Positions 41,210 through 48,912 of a DNA stretch of 64,000 nt are shown in pieces. Within the stretch, counting starts at the first letter, position 1. Each line of letters opens with the position of its first letter. The stretch lies in the NCBI RefSeq assembly GCF_004378255.1, contig NZ_SNQG01000001.1, positions 496,001 through 560,000 on the forward strand, given 5' to 3'. The notes below the pieces were generated by a model. That model was not told the DNA's origin. It made no database searches and saw only the letters and a program-made list of their open reading frames with translations. A program made the position numbers and the translations under genes. Source of the DNA: Mucilaginibacter phyllosphaerae. GTDB lineage: Bacteria; Bacteroidota; Bacteroidia; Sphingobacteriales; Sphingobacteriaceae.

Positions 41210-41824
41210 TTATAAATAATTGCGCATTACGGTGTTTACGGTTTCTTCCAGTTTACGGTCTTTGGTGGGTTCGCCAATAGCATTGAACTTCCATTCACCG
41301 TTTTTATGGTAAAAGATGCCCATCACCATAGATACGTGGCCCTTAAAGTCTGATCCGTTTGCGATATCATAAGTAGCAAAGATCTCGTTAACGTGTTTTG
41401 GGGTGCCCTCGTAAATACGGATAGATGCGAAAGGAATAGTACCAAAATCCTGGCCTTTAAAACTATTCAGCACAAAGGCTACATGCTTAACTGCCGGGTT
41501 AAGGCTGCCAAAATCCAGCGTTATTACTTCGTTATCCAGGCCGTCGTCGCCGCCCATATCACCGGTAAGGTCGTCACCGCTGTGGCGCACGGCCTGGTCT
41601 TTAGATTTTAAGTTACCAAAGTAAACCACATCTATCAGTTTCTTATTCTCATCAAACAAGGCGCAGCTGGCGTCAAGGTCAACCGCTTCTTTGCTGCTGC
41701 CAAAGCCAAACAAACCTTTCTTTTCTATAGCGCCCCAGTTGATACCTACGCAAACGTTTTGCAGTTTACTGCCGTTGGTTTTTTCGAGGCTGATGCGCTG
41801 CCCCTTTTGAAGATTGATTGCCAT
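41210..41824 (-). CDS. TerD-family calcium-binding stress protein (1)
   Basis: The 204-residue protein has the TerD beta-sandwich: MAINLQKGQRISLEKTNG, CVGINWG, AVDLDASCALFDENKKLIDVVYFGNL, HSGDDLTGDMGGDDGLDNEVITLDF, FVLNSFKGQDFGTIPFASIRIYE, KNGEWKFNAIGEPT. The acidic DLDAS and GDDLTG segments are the conserved calcium-binding surface. The insertion KKGLFGFGSSKEAV after residue 32 distinguishes it from the second TerD protein and recalls TerZ-like members. TerD proteins bind Ca2+ and join TerC at the membrane in phage, metal or DNA-damage stress. The neighbour downstream is telA, beyond a repeat array. Confidence 0.92.
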   Translation of the reverse strand: MAINLQKGQRISLEKTNGSKLQNVCVGINWGAIEKKGLFGFGSSKEAVDLDASCALFDENKKLIDVVYFGNLKSKDQAVRHSGDDLTGDMGGDDGLDNEVITLDFGSLNPAVKHVAFVLNSFKGQDFGTIPFASIRIYEGTPKHVNEIFATYDIANGSDFKGHVSMVMGIFYHKNGEWKFNAIGEPTKDRKLEETVNTVMRNYL

Positions 41825-41855
41825 GATTTAATTTTGTTTATGTTGAGTTGTCCAT

Positions 41856-41918
41856 AGTCGATGGTCAATAGTCCATAGATTGATTTTACTATGAACCATG
41901 GACTATTGACCATCGACT
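41856..41918. repeat. Perfect 21-bp inverted repeat between the two terD genes
   Basis: The arms 41856-41876 and 41898-41918 are exact reverse complements (left arm begins AGTCGATGGTCAATAG), separated by a 21-nt loop. There is no T-run directly after it, so it is not a standard terminator. It forms a very stable transcript hairpin between terD genes and may be a dispersed repeat or a processing/attenuation site. Confidence 0.9.
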
Positions 41919-41921
41919 GTC

Positions 41922-42476
41922 TTAGTTATATTTATTTAAATAATCCTGCAGGCCGCCTTTCATGCCTGCGCCTACTGCCTCAAATTTCCATTTATTGTCG
42001 CGCTTATAAATGCGGCCAAACTCTACGGCTGTTTCTATCGAGAAATCCTCCTCCAGTTCATATTTCAGGATATCTGTATTGGTGGCAGCATCAAATATGC
42101 GCACAAAGGAATTACGCACCTGCCCAAAATTCTGGCGGCGACTCTCGGCCTCGTGTATGGTTACTACTACGCAGATCTCGGTTACGCGCGGGTCAATTTT
42201 AGTCAGGTCTATCTTAATTTGCTCGTCATCGCCATCGCCTGCACCGGTAAGGTTATCGCCGGTATGCTCAACCGCTTCATCAGGTGATTTTAAATTGTTG
42301 TAAAAAACAAAATGTTCGTCGCTCAGGATCTTTTTGTTATCACCCATAATAAAAATAGATGCATCCAGATCAAAAGCCGCCCCGGTTGATGATGTATTGG
42401 TATCCCAGCCTAAGCCTATGGTAAATTTAGGCGCGTCGATAGCTTCGCGCTGCCCTTTTTGAAGATTAATTGCCAT
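41922..42476 (-). CDS. terD: TerD-family calcium-binding stress protein (2)
   Basis: The 184-residue protein is a canonical TerD/TerE protein: MAINLQKGQREAIDAPKFTIGLGWDTN, FDLDASIFIMGDNKKILSDEHFVFYNNLKSPDEAVEHTGDNLTGAGDGDDEQIKIDL, VTIHEAESRRQNFGQVRNSFVRIFD, YELEEDFSIETAVEFGRIYKRDNKWKFEAVG. All Ca2+-site acidic segments are intact and the length is standard. It shares its first nine residues and overall plan with the TerD protein downstream, indicating local duplication. The phosphoribosyltransferase gene lies 89 bp upstream. Confidence 0.94.
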   Translation of the reverse strand: MAINLQKGQREAIDAPKFTIGLGWDTNTSSTGAAFDLDASIFIMGDNKKILSDEHFVFYNNLKSPDEAVEHTGDNLTGAGDGDDEQIKIDLTKIDPRVTEICVVVTIHEAESRRQNFGQVRNSFVRIFDAATNTDILKYELEEDFSIETAVEFGRIYKRDNKWKFEAVGAGMKGGLQDYLNKYN

Positions 42477-42565
42477 TATATTTTAAATTTATAAATGTTA
42501 AAAAGTTTAGCCTTTCCCTGCCCTCTCCAAAAAAAGAAGGCTATAAAAGCATCATTAATTTCTCC

Positions 42566-43405
42566 CTACATTCTCTCTAAAGCTGTAGGTTCAAATAATT
42601 GTTTCCTGATAAAATTCAAATTCAGTTCATAAGCCTCAATCGTATGGTACCCGTTACCCAACGCCATGTTATAAAGCAACTCTACAAAATGGGCGGTTTG
42701 GTTTTGGATAAATATGCTAAAGCCATCAAAACTATAGTTTAATATGTATTTTACAATGCGGGTATTGATGCAGAAATCGCTGGCTTTAATAATGCTATCC
42801 AGATCGAAGATAGATTTTACCCGGTGATAATTCAGGTGGTTCTCTATATTCGGGTGGATGTTTTTATTGATCAGTTCTGCAAAATAAAGCATGTGGATGT
42901 CGTTATCCAATCCGTAGGCATCCACCATTTTCATGATCATGCGCTCGTGGCTGCCCGTTATACGGATATCATCTAAAAACAGCAGCGTTTTGCCGGTTAA
43001 AAAATCCTTATCAATATGAAACTGGTCGTTCCCTATCAGGTTCATGCGCTGCTCGGCATTCAGTTCGCCGTAATCTTCTTTATAGGTAATGGTGCGGTGT
43101 ACTTTGGTTTCCTGCACCACCGGTAAGCCTTGTTCTGCCAGCCAATTATTCAGGCGGTAAACAAACCAGGTTTTCATGGCGAAGGTTGCCGTTGGGATGA
43201 ATGAATATGGGCTGGAAATAACCACTATCTGGTTGGTTACAGGGTTATCTGCCAGATGATCATTTATAAAACCATTGGCCAGGGCAATACCAAAACGCTT
43301 GGACACAGTGCCGTTGCCAAACTTAAAACGGCTGTAATCATCCGCATCAAACCCAAAATTATCATCCTGATGAATGTGATGTAAGGAATAAGTGGTAGCT
43401 GCCAT
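42566..43405 (-). CDS. Ter-associated phosphoribosyltransferase-like protein
   Basis: The 279-residue protein contains a type I phosphoribosyltransferase signature, KTLLFLDDIRITGSHE near residues 140-155 (the DDxxxTGxH loop binds PRPP). The N-terminal substrate-binding region is unlike that of purine salvage enzymes (YSRFKFGNGTVSKRFG, VISSPYSFIPTATFAMKTWFVYRLNNWL). PRTases of this kind occur in Ter operons with HAD phosphatases and are thought to make a nucleoside-like metabolite. It lies 2 bp after the HAD gene and 89 bp before terD. The fold assignment is good; the product is unknown. Confidence 0.82.
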   Translation of the reverse strand: MAATTYSLHHIHQDDNFGFDADDYSRFKFGNGTVSKRFGIALANGFINDHLADNPVTNQIVVISSPYSFIPTATFAMKTWFVYRLNNWLAEQGLPVVQETKVHRTITYKEDYGELNAEQRMNLIGNDQFHIDKDFLTGKTLLFLDDIRITGSHERMIMKMVDAYGLDNDIHMLYFAELINKNIHPNIENHLNYHRVKSIFDLDSIIKASDFCINTRIVKYILNYSFDGFSIFIQNQTAHFVELLYNMALGNGYHTIEAYELNLNFIRKQLFEPTALERM

Positions 43406-43407
43406 GG

Positions 43408-44106
43408 TTAATTTAAAAGGCTTAAAATAGTGTTTTGGTTGGAGTTGATGAGCAGGGAGCTCATACCCAATGCATCGGCGGGTATGATATCGTTCTTAGG
43501 GTTATCGCCAATATGGATAATGCTTTTCAGCGGCAAATCCTTCCCTCCGTTACATATATCTATATTGTTTAACATAGCCTTAAAAAATTCGGGATTGGGT
43601 TTCGACAGGCCCGCCTCATCAGAGTATAGCTGAAAATCGAAATAGTTATCAAGCCCGTAAATCGCTAATACCTTTCGTAATGTTTTCCCGGTGATGTATC
43701 CTGTGTTGCTCAACAAACTAAAAGTTGCTCCGCTTTTTAATTTTAGACGCTGCAGCGCATCAATTGTTACATCACTGTACATCTGCGGCGGGTATTTAAA
43801 CAGCAACTCTTCCATCTGCAGATGTAACGCCGGGTAATCTACCTCATCAATATCCAGCCGGCTACCATTCATGAGGCTGATCACTATCAGGTACATTTCA
43901 TCCGCATCAATATTTTTGCCCGTTTTTTCGTTAACGGCGTTGCACATCAGATCCACCTGCCTGAAGATACCGGCAACTTCATCTACTGACTTGCCTGTTT
44001 CATTAAAGTTTTGATGAAAGAAATGAGCGCGCTGAACTTTAAATTGCGGGTGCGACCTGATCAGTGTAAGCCACAGGTCAAAAGAATAGTGCTGGTAGTA
44101 AGGCAT
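43408..44106 (-). CDS. HAD-family hydrolase of the ter operon
   Basis: The 232-residue HAD phosphatase starts at MPYYQHYSFDLWLTLIRS (44106); the frame extends 39 bp upstream, but that extension is not HAD-like. Motif I is FDLWLTL (nucleophile and second Asp replaced by Trp-Leu-Thr pattern, DxWxT), motif II is LLSNTGYITG, motif III lies around the Lys of AGLSKPNPEFF, and motif IV is IIHIGDNPKNDI. The nucleophile Asp is kept; the usual second Asp at +2 is Trp, as in several HAD subfamilies with atypical activity. It is the first gene of the ter operon, 2 bp before the PRTase. It would dephosphorylate a PRTase-derived intermediate, which is inference. Confidence 0.83.
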   Translation of the reverse strand: MPYYQHYSFDLWLTLIRSHPQFKVQRAHFFHQNFNETGKSVDEVAGIFRQVDLMCNAVNEKTGKNIDADEMYLIVISLMNGSRLDIDEVDYPALHLQMEELLFKYPPQMYSDVTIDALQRLKLKSGATFSLLSNTGYITGKTLRKVLAIYGLDNYFDFQLYSDEAGLSKPNPEFFKAMLNNIDICNGGKDLPLKSIIHIGDNPKNDIIPADALGMSSLLINSNQNTILSLLN

Positions 44107-44215
44107 CAAGGGTACAAGTGAGATAGCGGGGACTAAAATCGCCATCCAAACTCAACCAATATAGGCTTTTTATACTGATGCCCTTTAAAAAATAACGTAA
44201 TATTTATGTTAAGGT

Positions 44216-45034
44216 TTATTGTGCCATCTGCGCCGCACGGTAGGCCATAATAGCCCGCACAATTGTTTGCACGATCTGCTGCTGGCCTTCTTCAGAATTT
44301 AAGTAGATTTCTTCCTCGGGGTTGTTAATAAATCCTGTTTCTATCAATACGGCGGGCATAGCGCTATTCGCCAGTACGTAAAGGCTTTGCTCGCGCACAC
44401 CGATAGACGGGCGGCCATCTGTTTCGGTAAACTCCTGGTTTAAATATTCGCCGAAATGCACACTTTGCTTGCGGTACTTTTTGGTAAAGGCATCCAGTAT
44501 AATGGCGTTGGCCGGGTCCGTAGCGTCAAGGGCCTCATACCTGGTCTGGTCTTTCTCTATCAGGATAGAGGCGTTCTCGCGCATGGCTTCCAGTTGTTCG
44601 CCTGCCCTTTTTAAACCGTAAACCAGCAGCATTACCCCGCTTTGCTTATGCGCACGGTAGGCGGTGCCTTCGGCAGATGAGTTGCAATGGATAGATATAA
44701 ACAGGTTACCCTGCGATTTATTGGCAATATCCGACCGCCGCCTTAACTCGATAAAGGTATCATCAGACCGCGTCATGATGGTATTCAGATCCGGGATCTG
44801 AGCTTTAATGGCGTCCTGCAGTTTTTGGGCAATGGAAAGTGTAACGTTTTTTTCGAAGGACGACAAGCCGCGTGCACCGGCGTCCTTACCGCCGTGGCCG
44901 GCATCAATAATAACGGTTTTTAACTTAAAGCCACTGGCTTTAATGGTATCGGCTGCCGGTGTAAAAGAACACAGCAATCCGTAAAAAACTATGGTTATGG
45001 CCGAAAATATCAGCCTTAAATATTTATTGCTCAT
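44216..45034 (-). CDS. N-acetylmuramoyl-L-alanine amidase (Amidase_3)
   Basis: The 272-residue protein has an N-terminal signal or anchor (LIFSAITIVFYGLLCSFTPAADT) and an Amidase_3 domain with zinc ligands and catalytic Glu. These are TVIIDAGHGGKDAGARG (His near residue 47), the Glu in FEKNVTLSIA, SIHCNSSAEG (His near 117) and PAVLIETGFINNPEE (Glu near 232). It cleaves the bond between MurNAc and L-Ala of peptidoglycan in the periplasm and so helps separate daughter cells. It lacks AMIN or LysM domains. It is monocistronic as far as can be seen, 109 bp upstream of the HAD gene. Confidence 0.94.
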   Translation of the reverse strand: MSNKYLRLIFSAITIVFYGLLCSFTPAADTIKASGFKLKTVIIDAGHGGKDAGARGLSSFEKNVTLSIAQKLQDAIKAQIPDLNTIMTRSDDTFIELRRRSDIANKSQGNLFISIHCNSSAEGTAYRAHKQSGVMLLVYGLKRAGEQLEAMRENASILIEKDQTRYEALDATDPANAIILDAFTKKYRKQSVHFGEYLNQEFTETDGRPSIGVREQSLYVLANSAMPAVLIETGFINNPEEEIYLNSEEGQQQIVQTIVRAIMAYRAAQMAQ

Positions 45035-45161
45035 TTATATCATTAGGGAACGCTAATTTAACTATCCGTGTATTAGCTTACAACAATAATTTTTGCGTTT
45101 AATTGTTTTGACGAATTTTACCCGCTAAGGATTAAACACGTAAAAAGCAATTTAATTGCAA

Positions 45162-45614
45162 TCAGTTAACCTTGGCTGCCTGTTTTTTGCTGCATTTTGG
45201 GCAAAGCCCCGATGCATATAAGGTGAAGCTTTGCGCCTCGAACCCGGATGGCAAATTTAGCCTGGGCATATTTAATTCGTTAAGGCAATACACATTTTTG
45301 CAAGCCGTACAGTTAAAATGCAGGTGTTCATCGTGGTGGTGGTTTTCCTGGCAATTGGAATGGCAAACAGCATAATTGGCCGTGCCGTTTAAATCAAATA
45401 CCTTATGAATGATCCCTTTTTCCTCAAAAACATTCAGGATGCGGTAAAGCGTAACCCGGTCAATATCATTCATTACGCTCTCCAGGTCGGGCTGCGATGT
45501 AGCCGTATTTTTTGAATACATCATAGACAGCACCCTTAACCGCGGCCCTGTTTTTTTAAGATTATGCTTTTGCAGCATATCTTCAAACTGGTAATTATTT
45601 TTTATTTGTGCCAT
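45162..45614 (-). CDS. Fur-family metal-dependent transcriptional regulator
   Basis: The 150-residue regulator has a winged helix (LKKTGPRLRVLSMMY..., MNDIDRVTLYRILNVFEEKGIIHKVF) and a C-terminal dimer domain with many metal ligands. These include CHSNCQENHHHDEHLHFNCTACKNVYCL and a terminal CPKC pair for structural zinc. The composition fits Fur or Zur; which metal cannot be decided. A start seven codons upstream is possible, but MAQIKNNYQFEDML is more typical. It is encoded 27 bp after the MerC-like gene, and a 9-1-9 Fur-type box precedes that pair at 46107-46125, suggesting autoregulation. Confidence 0.88.
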   Translation of the reverse strand: MAQIKNNYQFEDMLQKHNLKKTGPRLRVLSMMYSKNTATSQPDLESVMNDIDRVTLYRILNVFEEKGIIHKVFDLNGTANYAVCHSNCQENHHHDEHLHFNCTACKNVYCLNELNMPRLNLPSGFEAQSFTLYASGLCPKCSKKQAAKVN

Positions 45615-45641
45615 TTCAAATCCAGCTAAAATCAACTCAGG

Positions 45642-46088
45642 TTAAGCAGCTTTTTGGTTTTCATGCGGGTGTGGGTGCGCATGTTTAATATGAAAAAAGC
45701 TATCACCGGCTTTACAGGTACCGGCATATTTATAATTTACAAAATGCGCCGAGGCAATGGTAAAACCGCCAAGCGGTACAATAACAGCCTCTGCCCAACC
45801 CGTTATAAACAGGTGCCCTATGATAATAGTTAAAAACCCGGCTATTAATAATGCCAGCGGCAAAATGCGGTGATGCTCTTTAAAATACGCGTTACCTATG
45901 GCCGAAATACCTACTACAAGGGCAATGATGATCATGACCCATTCTACCCAGGGGTTGGCTAAAAAACCAAGGCCAACCAGGGGCAGGCTGGTAAAAAATA
46001 CCGGTACAGCCGCACAGTGTATAGCGCACAACGTAGACGCTGTCATCCCTACGTTATCCAGCTTTATTGCTTTTAACCTTGTAAACAT
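45642..46088 (-). CDS. MerC-domain membrane protein
   Basis: The 148-residue protein has four TM helices and the MerC-type opening MTASTLCAIHCAAVPVFF with a CxxxC Cys pair in the first helix, and a His-rich C-terminal tail (HIKHAHPHPHENQ). MerC proteins carry Hg2+ in mercury operons, but in Bacteroidota such genes pair with Fur-family regulators. With a Fur/Zur partner a role in zinc or iron handling is more likely than mercury. It is the first gene of the pair; the start codon lies 5 bp from a TATCTTTG -7 element, predicting an almost leaderless message. Confidence 0.85.
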   Translation of the reverse strand: MFTRLKAIKLDNVGMTASTLCAIHCAAVPVFFTSLPLVGLGFLANPWVEWVMIIIALVVGISAIGNAYFKEHHRILPLALLIAGFLTIIIGHLFITGWAEAVIVPLGGFTIASAHFVNYKYAGTCKAGDSFFHIKHAHPHPHENQKAA

Positions 46089-46092
46089 GCTG

Positions 46093-46125
46093 CAAAGATA
46101 GTTACAAATGCAACAATATTGTATT
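46093..46125 (-). promoter_or_regulatory. Promoter (TATCTTTG) with overlapping Fur/Zur-like box ahead of merC-fur
   Basis: The minus-strand TATCTTTG (46100-46093) matches TAnnTTTG exactly and would place transcription at about the MerC ATG (46088). Directly upstream, 46107-46125 reads AATGCAACA-A-TATTGTATT, a 9-1-9 inverted repeat with 7 of 9 pairs matched. A dimeric Fur-type repressor bound there would cover the promoter. Confidence 0.45.
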
Positions 46126-46187
46126 TAGAAATGTTTGTGATTTGTAAAGAAGATATTAAGCACATCGGGTGGCCTTAACCCAAAACA

Positions 46188-46661
46188 CTATTTTTTGATC
46201 ATCAGGTAAGCTTCCTTCGCCTCTACTCTTTCAATCACTTCAAATTTCTTCCCGGCCAGTTCATTGTAATTTTTAAAAAAGCTTTCTAATTGGTCTACAA
46301 TATCTCCGGGCAGTTGTAGCAACGATCTTACTTCCTTAAAAAGCTCAGAAACTTCGGGCACGGCCAGGTAGCGGTCGTTACGCATGGTGCTGCCGTCGCG
46401 TTCGGTTTGGTTGGCCTTCATGGCGCCAATAATCCGGCAATCCATACAGCAGCCTGCAAAAGTTGCTATCTCTGATAGCACGATCACATCCAGCGGGTCG
46501 CCGTCGCCGCCTATGGTGCCGGGTATAAATCCAAAATCAAACGGGAACACCATGCCTGCCGGCAACACTTTGTTTAGTTTAAAGCATTTTAGTTTGGGTT
46601 CGTAATCATACTTAAGGCCGCTGCCTTTAGGGGTTTCAATTATTACGGTGATCGGTTCCAT
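46188..46661 (-). CDS. ppa: Inorganic pyrophosphatase (family I)
   Basis: The 157-residue protein (start MEPITVIIETPKGSG at 46661; the frame runs five codons further upstream) has the family I signature around DGDPLDVIVL, plus the Lys/Tyr residues of GSGLKYDYEP and FDFGFIPGT and the acidic residues of RIIGAMKANQ...KNDR-type segment. The third region reads RNDRYLAVP, where the usual DE...WKDND motif of longer enzymes is weaker, as in several Bacteroidota proteins. It hydrolyses pyrophosphate in the cytoplasm, driving biosynthesis. A small conserved gene lies 20 bp upstream in the same direction. Confidence 0.85.
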   Translation of the reverse strand: MEPITVIIETPKGSGLKYDYEPKLKCFKLNKVLPAGMVFPFDFGFIPGTIGGDGDPLDVIVLSEIATFAGCCMDCRIIGAMKANQTERDGSTMRNDRYLAVPEVSELFKEVRSLLQLPGDIVDQLESFFKNYNELAGKKFEVIERVEAKEAYLMIKK

Positions 46662-46681
46662 GTATGTATTGATCAAATGTG

Positions 46682-46933
46682 TTACGCTATTTTCCCTTTA
46701 TTATCCCAGTGGTCTTTAACTACTTCGCCATTGGGGCCAAACTTTAACCTGCGTGCAAAATGCTCGCCTCTGATTTTGCCGTTTTCATCCCGTTTGCCCA
46801 TAAACAACAATATGGGCCGCCCGCCGGCATCTGTTTTAAAGGCAATATCATACCGTTTAAAAGTAGTTTCTATCAAGCGCGACGGCTCATATAACTTGTT
46901 TAACACCTTCAATAGCTCTGCTCCTAATACCAT
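46682..46933 (-). CDS. Small conserved hypothetical protein (83 aa)
   Basis: The 83-residue basic protein (MVLGAELLKVLNKLYEPSRLI...IRGEHFARRLKFGPNGEVVKDHWDNKGKIA) has no known domain. Well-formed composition, an ATG start and tight spacing (20 bp) to the pyrophosphatase gene support a real gene. Alternating hydrophobic strands with glycine turns suggest a small beta-sheet fold. No function is proposed. Confidence 0.65.
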   Translation of the reverse strand: MVLGAELLKVLNKLYEPSRLIETTFKRYDIAFKTDAGGRPILLFMGKRDENGKIRGEHFARRLKFGPNGEVVKDHWDNKGKIA

Positions 46934-47129
46934 GTTGTTTAAACATGGCGGACAACCGCTGGTTTTAATTTTTAATTAAATAAAGTTTTACAAGTTTACA
47001 TTAACTTCATCAAATCCATTTATAATATGCTCTGTCTACATGATCCCGGCCCGAATCCAAAAAATCTGTCTGCCTGGTTTAAGCACGGTGCAGGAATTAT
47101 TGTATTTTTAACCGCCAACTAAACAAATT

Positions 47130-47813
47130 ATGAAATACCTGCTGCTGTTAATGCTACTGCCTGTTTTTGCACAGGCGCAAACCCGGCCATCACATCAAAA
47201 CCTGTTTGATACCATTGCCTTTATTCCGGATCATACTACCGAACGGCTGGAACAGTTTAAAAAGCAGGCCATTACCAAAGGCGGCACCATCTTTTTAGGC
47301 AACAGCATCACCGAAATGGGCAACTGGGCAAAATTGCTGAATGATACCACCGTGTTAAACCGCGGCATTGGCGGCGATATTACCTATGGGGTGCTTAACA
47401 GACTGGATGATATTATTACCCGGCAACCCAAAAGGCTGTTTATTTTACTGGGGATAAACGATATTGGCAAAGACATCCCCGATTCTGTTATCGCTTACAA
47501 CTACTTCAGGATCATCCGCCGGATAAAGGCGGGCAGCCCGGGTACGCAGATCTTTGTACAAAGCATCCTGCCCATCAACCCAACCATCAAAAACTTCCCA
47601 CAACATTATGATAAGGCCGAACACATCCCCCGGGTAAACATTATGCTAAAAGCAAAGGCGGCCAGCCTGGGTTATACTTATATTAATTTGCACCCGTTGT
47701 TTCTGGATAAGCAGAACCGCCTGAATGCCAAATACACCTTTGAGGGCCTGCACCTAAAACCCGAAGCTTATGTGGTTTGGATTGCCTACCTTAAAAAAAT
47801 GAAATACCTGTAA
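47130..47813 (+). CDS. Secreted SGNH/GDSL-family esterase
   Basis: The 227-residue protein has a signal peptide (MKYLLLLMLLPVFAQAQ) and the four SGNH blocks. They are FLGNSITEMGNW (nucleophile Ser, about residue 59), GIGGDITYGVLNRLDDI (Gly block), LLGINDIGKD (Asn) and EGLHLKPEAYVVW (Asp/His pair, with a Glu-Gly-Leu-His variant of DGLH). It resembles the acetylesterase group related to platelet-activating factor acetylhydrolase, often removing acetyl groups from glycans in the periplasm. It is the first gene of a six-gene plus-strand sugar operon; the next gene follows after 4 bp. Substrate unknown. Confidence 0.87.
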   Translation: MKYLLLLMLLPVFAQAQTRPSHQNLFDTIAFIPDHTTERLEQFKKQAITKGGTIFLGNSITEMGNWAKLLNDTTVLNRGIGGDITYGVLNRLDDIITRQPKRLFILLGINDIGKDIPDSVIAYNYFRIIRRIKAGSPGTQIFVQSILPINPTIKNFPQHYDKAEHIPRVNIMLKAKAASLGYTYINLHPLFLDKQNRLNAKYTFEGLHLKPEAYVVWIAYLKKMKYL

Positions 47814-47817
47814 TAAC

Positions 47818-48909
47818 ATGACTAAAACTAAAATTGCCATACTTGGCGCCGGGTTTATATCTGATATCCACGTAGAATCTTACCAGCGCTTTATCCCCGA
47901 GGCCGAGATCGTGGCTGTTTATGCCCGTAATGCCGGTAAAGCCAAAGCCTTTGCAGATAAGCACCACATCCCCGCTTATTTTGATGATGTAGATCAACTG
48001 CTGGCCCAAACCGATTGCGAGATAATAGATATTTGCCTGCCCAATTACCTGCACGCGGTAAACACCATTAAAGCAGCCAATGCAGGTAAACATATTATTA
48101 TCGAAAAACCTCTGGCGGTTACTTTAGAGGAAGCCGACGAGATGATTGCTACCTGCAAAGCAAAAAATGTAAAGCTGATGTATGCCGAAGAACTTTGCTT
48201 TGCGCCCAAATACGAGCGCGCCAGGCAGGTGGTAAAAGAAGGCGCCGTTGGCGAAGTGTACATGCTTAAACAGGCCGAAAAACACTCGGGCCCGCATACC
48301 GATTGGTTTTATGATATTAACCTTGCCGGTGGCGGCGTACTGATGGATATGGGCTGCCACGCCATGGGCTGGTTTAGGTGGATGCTGGGTAACGCTAAAG
48401 TTAAAAGTGTTTACGCCACGATGAACACCGTTTTACATACCGGGCGCACCAAAGGCGAAGACAATGCCGTAGTGATAGTTGAGTTTGAGAATGGCGTTAC
48501 CTGCGTGGCCGAAGATAGCTGGGCCAAACATGGCGGTATGGACGACCGCTGCGAGATCTACGGTAAAGGCGGCGTGATCTATGCCGATTTGTTTATGGGT
48601 AATTCGGCTTTAACATACAGCAGGGAAGGCTATGGCTATGCGATGGAAAAGGCCGACACATCTGCCGGCTGGAGCTTTACCATATTTGAGGAAGTATATA
48701 ACCAGGGCTACCCGCACGAACTGAAACATTTTGTGGAATGCGTACGCGAAGACAAAACCCCGCTGGTAACCGGCGAGGACGGCCGCGCCGTGCTGGAGAT
48801 GCTATATGCCGCCTATGCATCTGCCGGGCAGGGTAAAAAGATCAGCCTGCCATTCCACGCCAAAGTAGATAAACCGATTGACCTGTGGCTGAATGCCCAA
48901 CAAGATTAG
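47818..48909 (+). CDS. Gfo/Idh/MocA-family sugar oxidoreductase
   Basis: The 363-residue protein has an N-terminal Rossmann fold (IAILGAGFISDIHVESYQ; NAGKAKAFADKHHIPAYFDD), the EKPLAVTLEEADEMI motif (about residues 100-114) with the Lys of the catalytic site, and a C-terminal alpha/beta domain with MDMGCHAMGWFRWMLG. Family members use NAD(P) to oxidise or reduce sugars, inositols or their keto forms in the cytoplasm. No Tat signal is present, so it acts inside the cell. It is 4 bp after the SGNH gene and 3 bp before the NagB-like gene, and probably handles the same sugar. Confidence 0.92.
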   Translation: MTKTKIAILGAGFISDIHVESYQRFIPEAEIVAVYARNAGKAKAFADKHHIPAYFDDVDQLLAQTDCEIIDICLPNYLHAVNTIKAANAGKHIIIEKPLAVTLEEADEMIATCKAKNVKLMYAEELCFAPKYERARQVVKEGAVGEVYMLKQAEKHSGPHTDWFYDINLAGGGVLMDMGCHAMGWFRWMLGNAKVKSVYATMNTVLHTGRTKGEDNAVVIVEFENGVTCVAEDSWAKHGGMDDRCEIYGKGGVIYADLFMGNSALTYSREGYGYAMEKADTSAGWSFTIFEEVYNQGYPHELKHFVECVREDKTPLVTGEDGRAVLEMLYAAYASAGQGKKISLPFHAKVDKPIDLWLNAQQD

Positions 48910-48912
48910 ATC

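Noticed and set aside
38111-42476. Ter genes as part of a plasmid or prophage island
   Set aside because: No integrase, replication or phage genes, no tRNA target site and no obvious shift in base composition; chromosomal operon is simpler.
45147-45159. Weak hairpin (GCAAT-TTA-ATTGC) after the fur gene as terminator
   Set aside because: The five-pair stem is too AT-rich to be convincing, although a short T-run follows on the minus strand.
45642-46088. Mercury resistance operon
   Set aside because: Only a MerC-type protein is present; there is no merA, merP, merT or merR, and the partner regulator is of the Fur family.
46150-46185. GGGT...ACCC hairpin downstream of the pyrophosphatase gene
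   Set aside because: The stem is only four base pairs and is not followed by a T-run on the minus strand.
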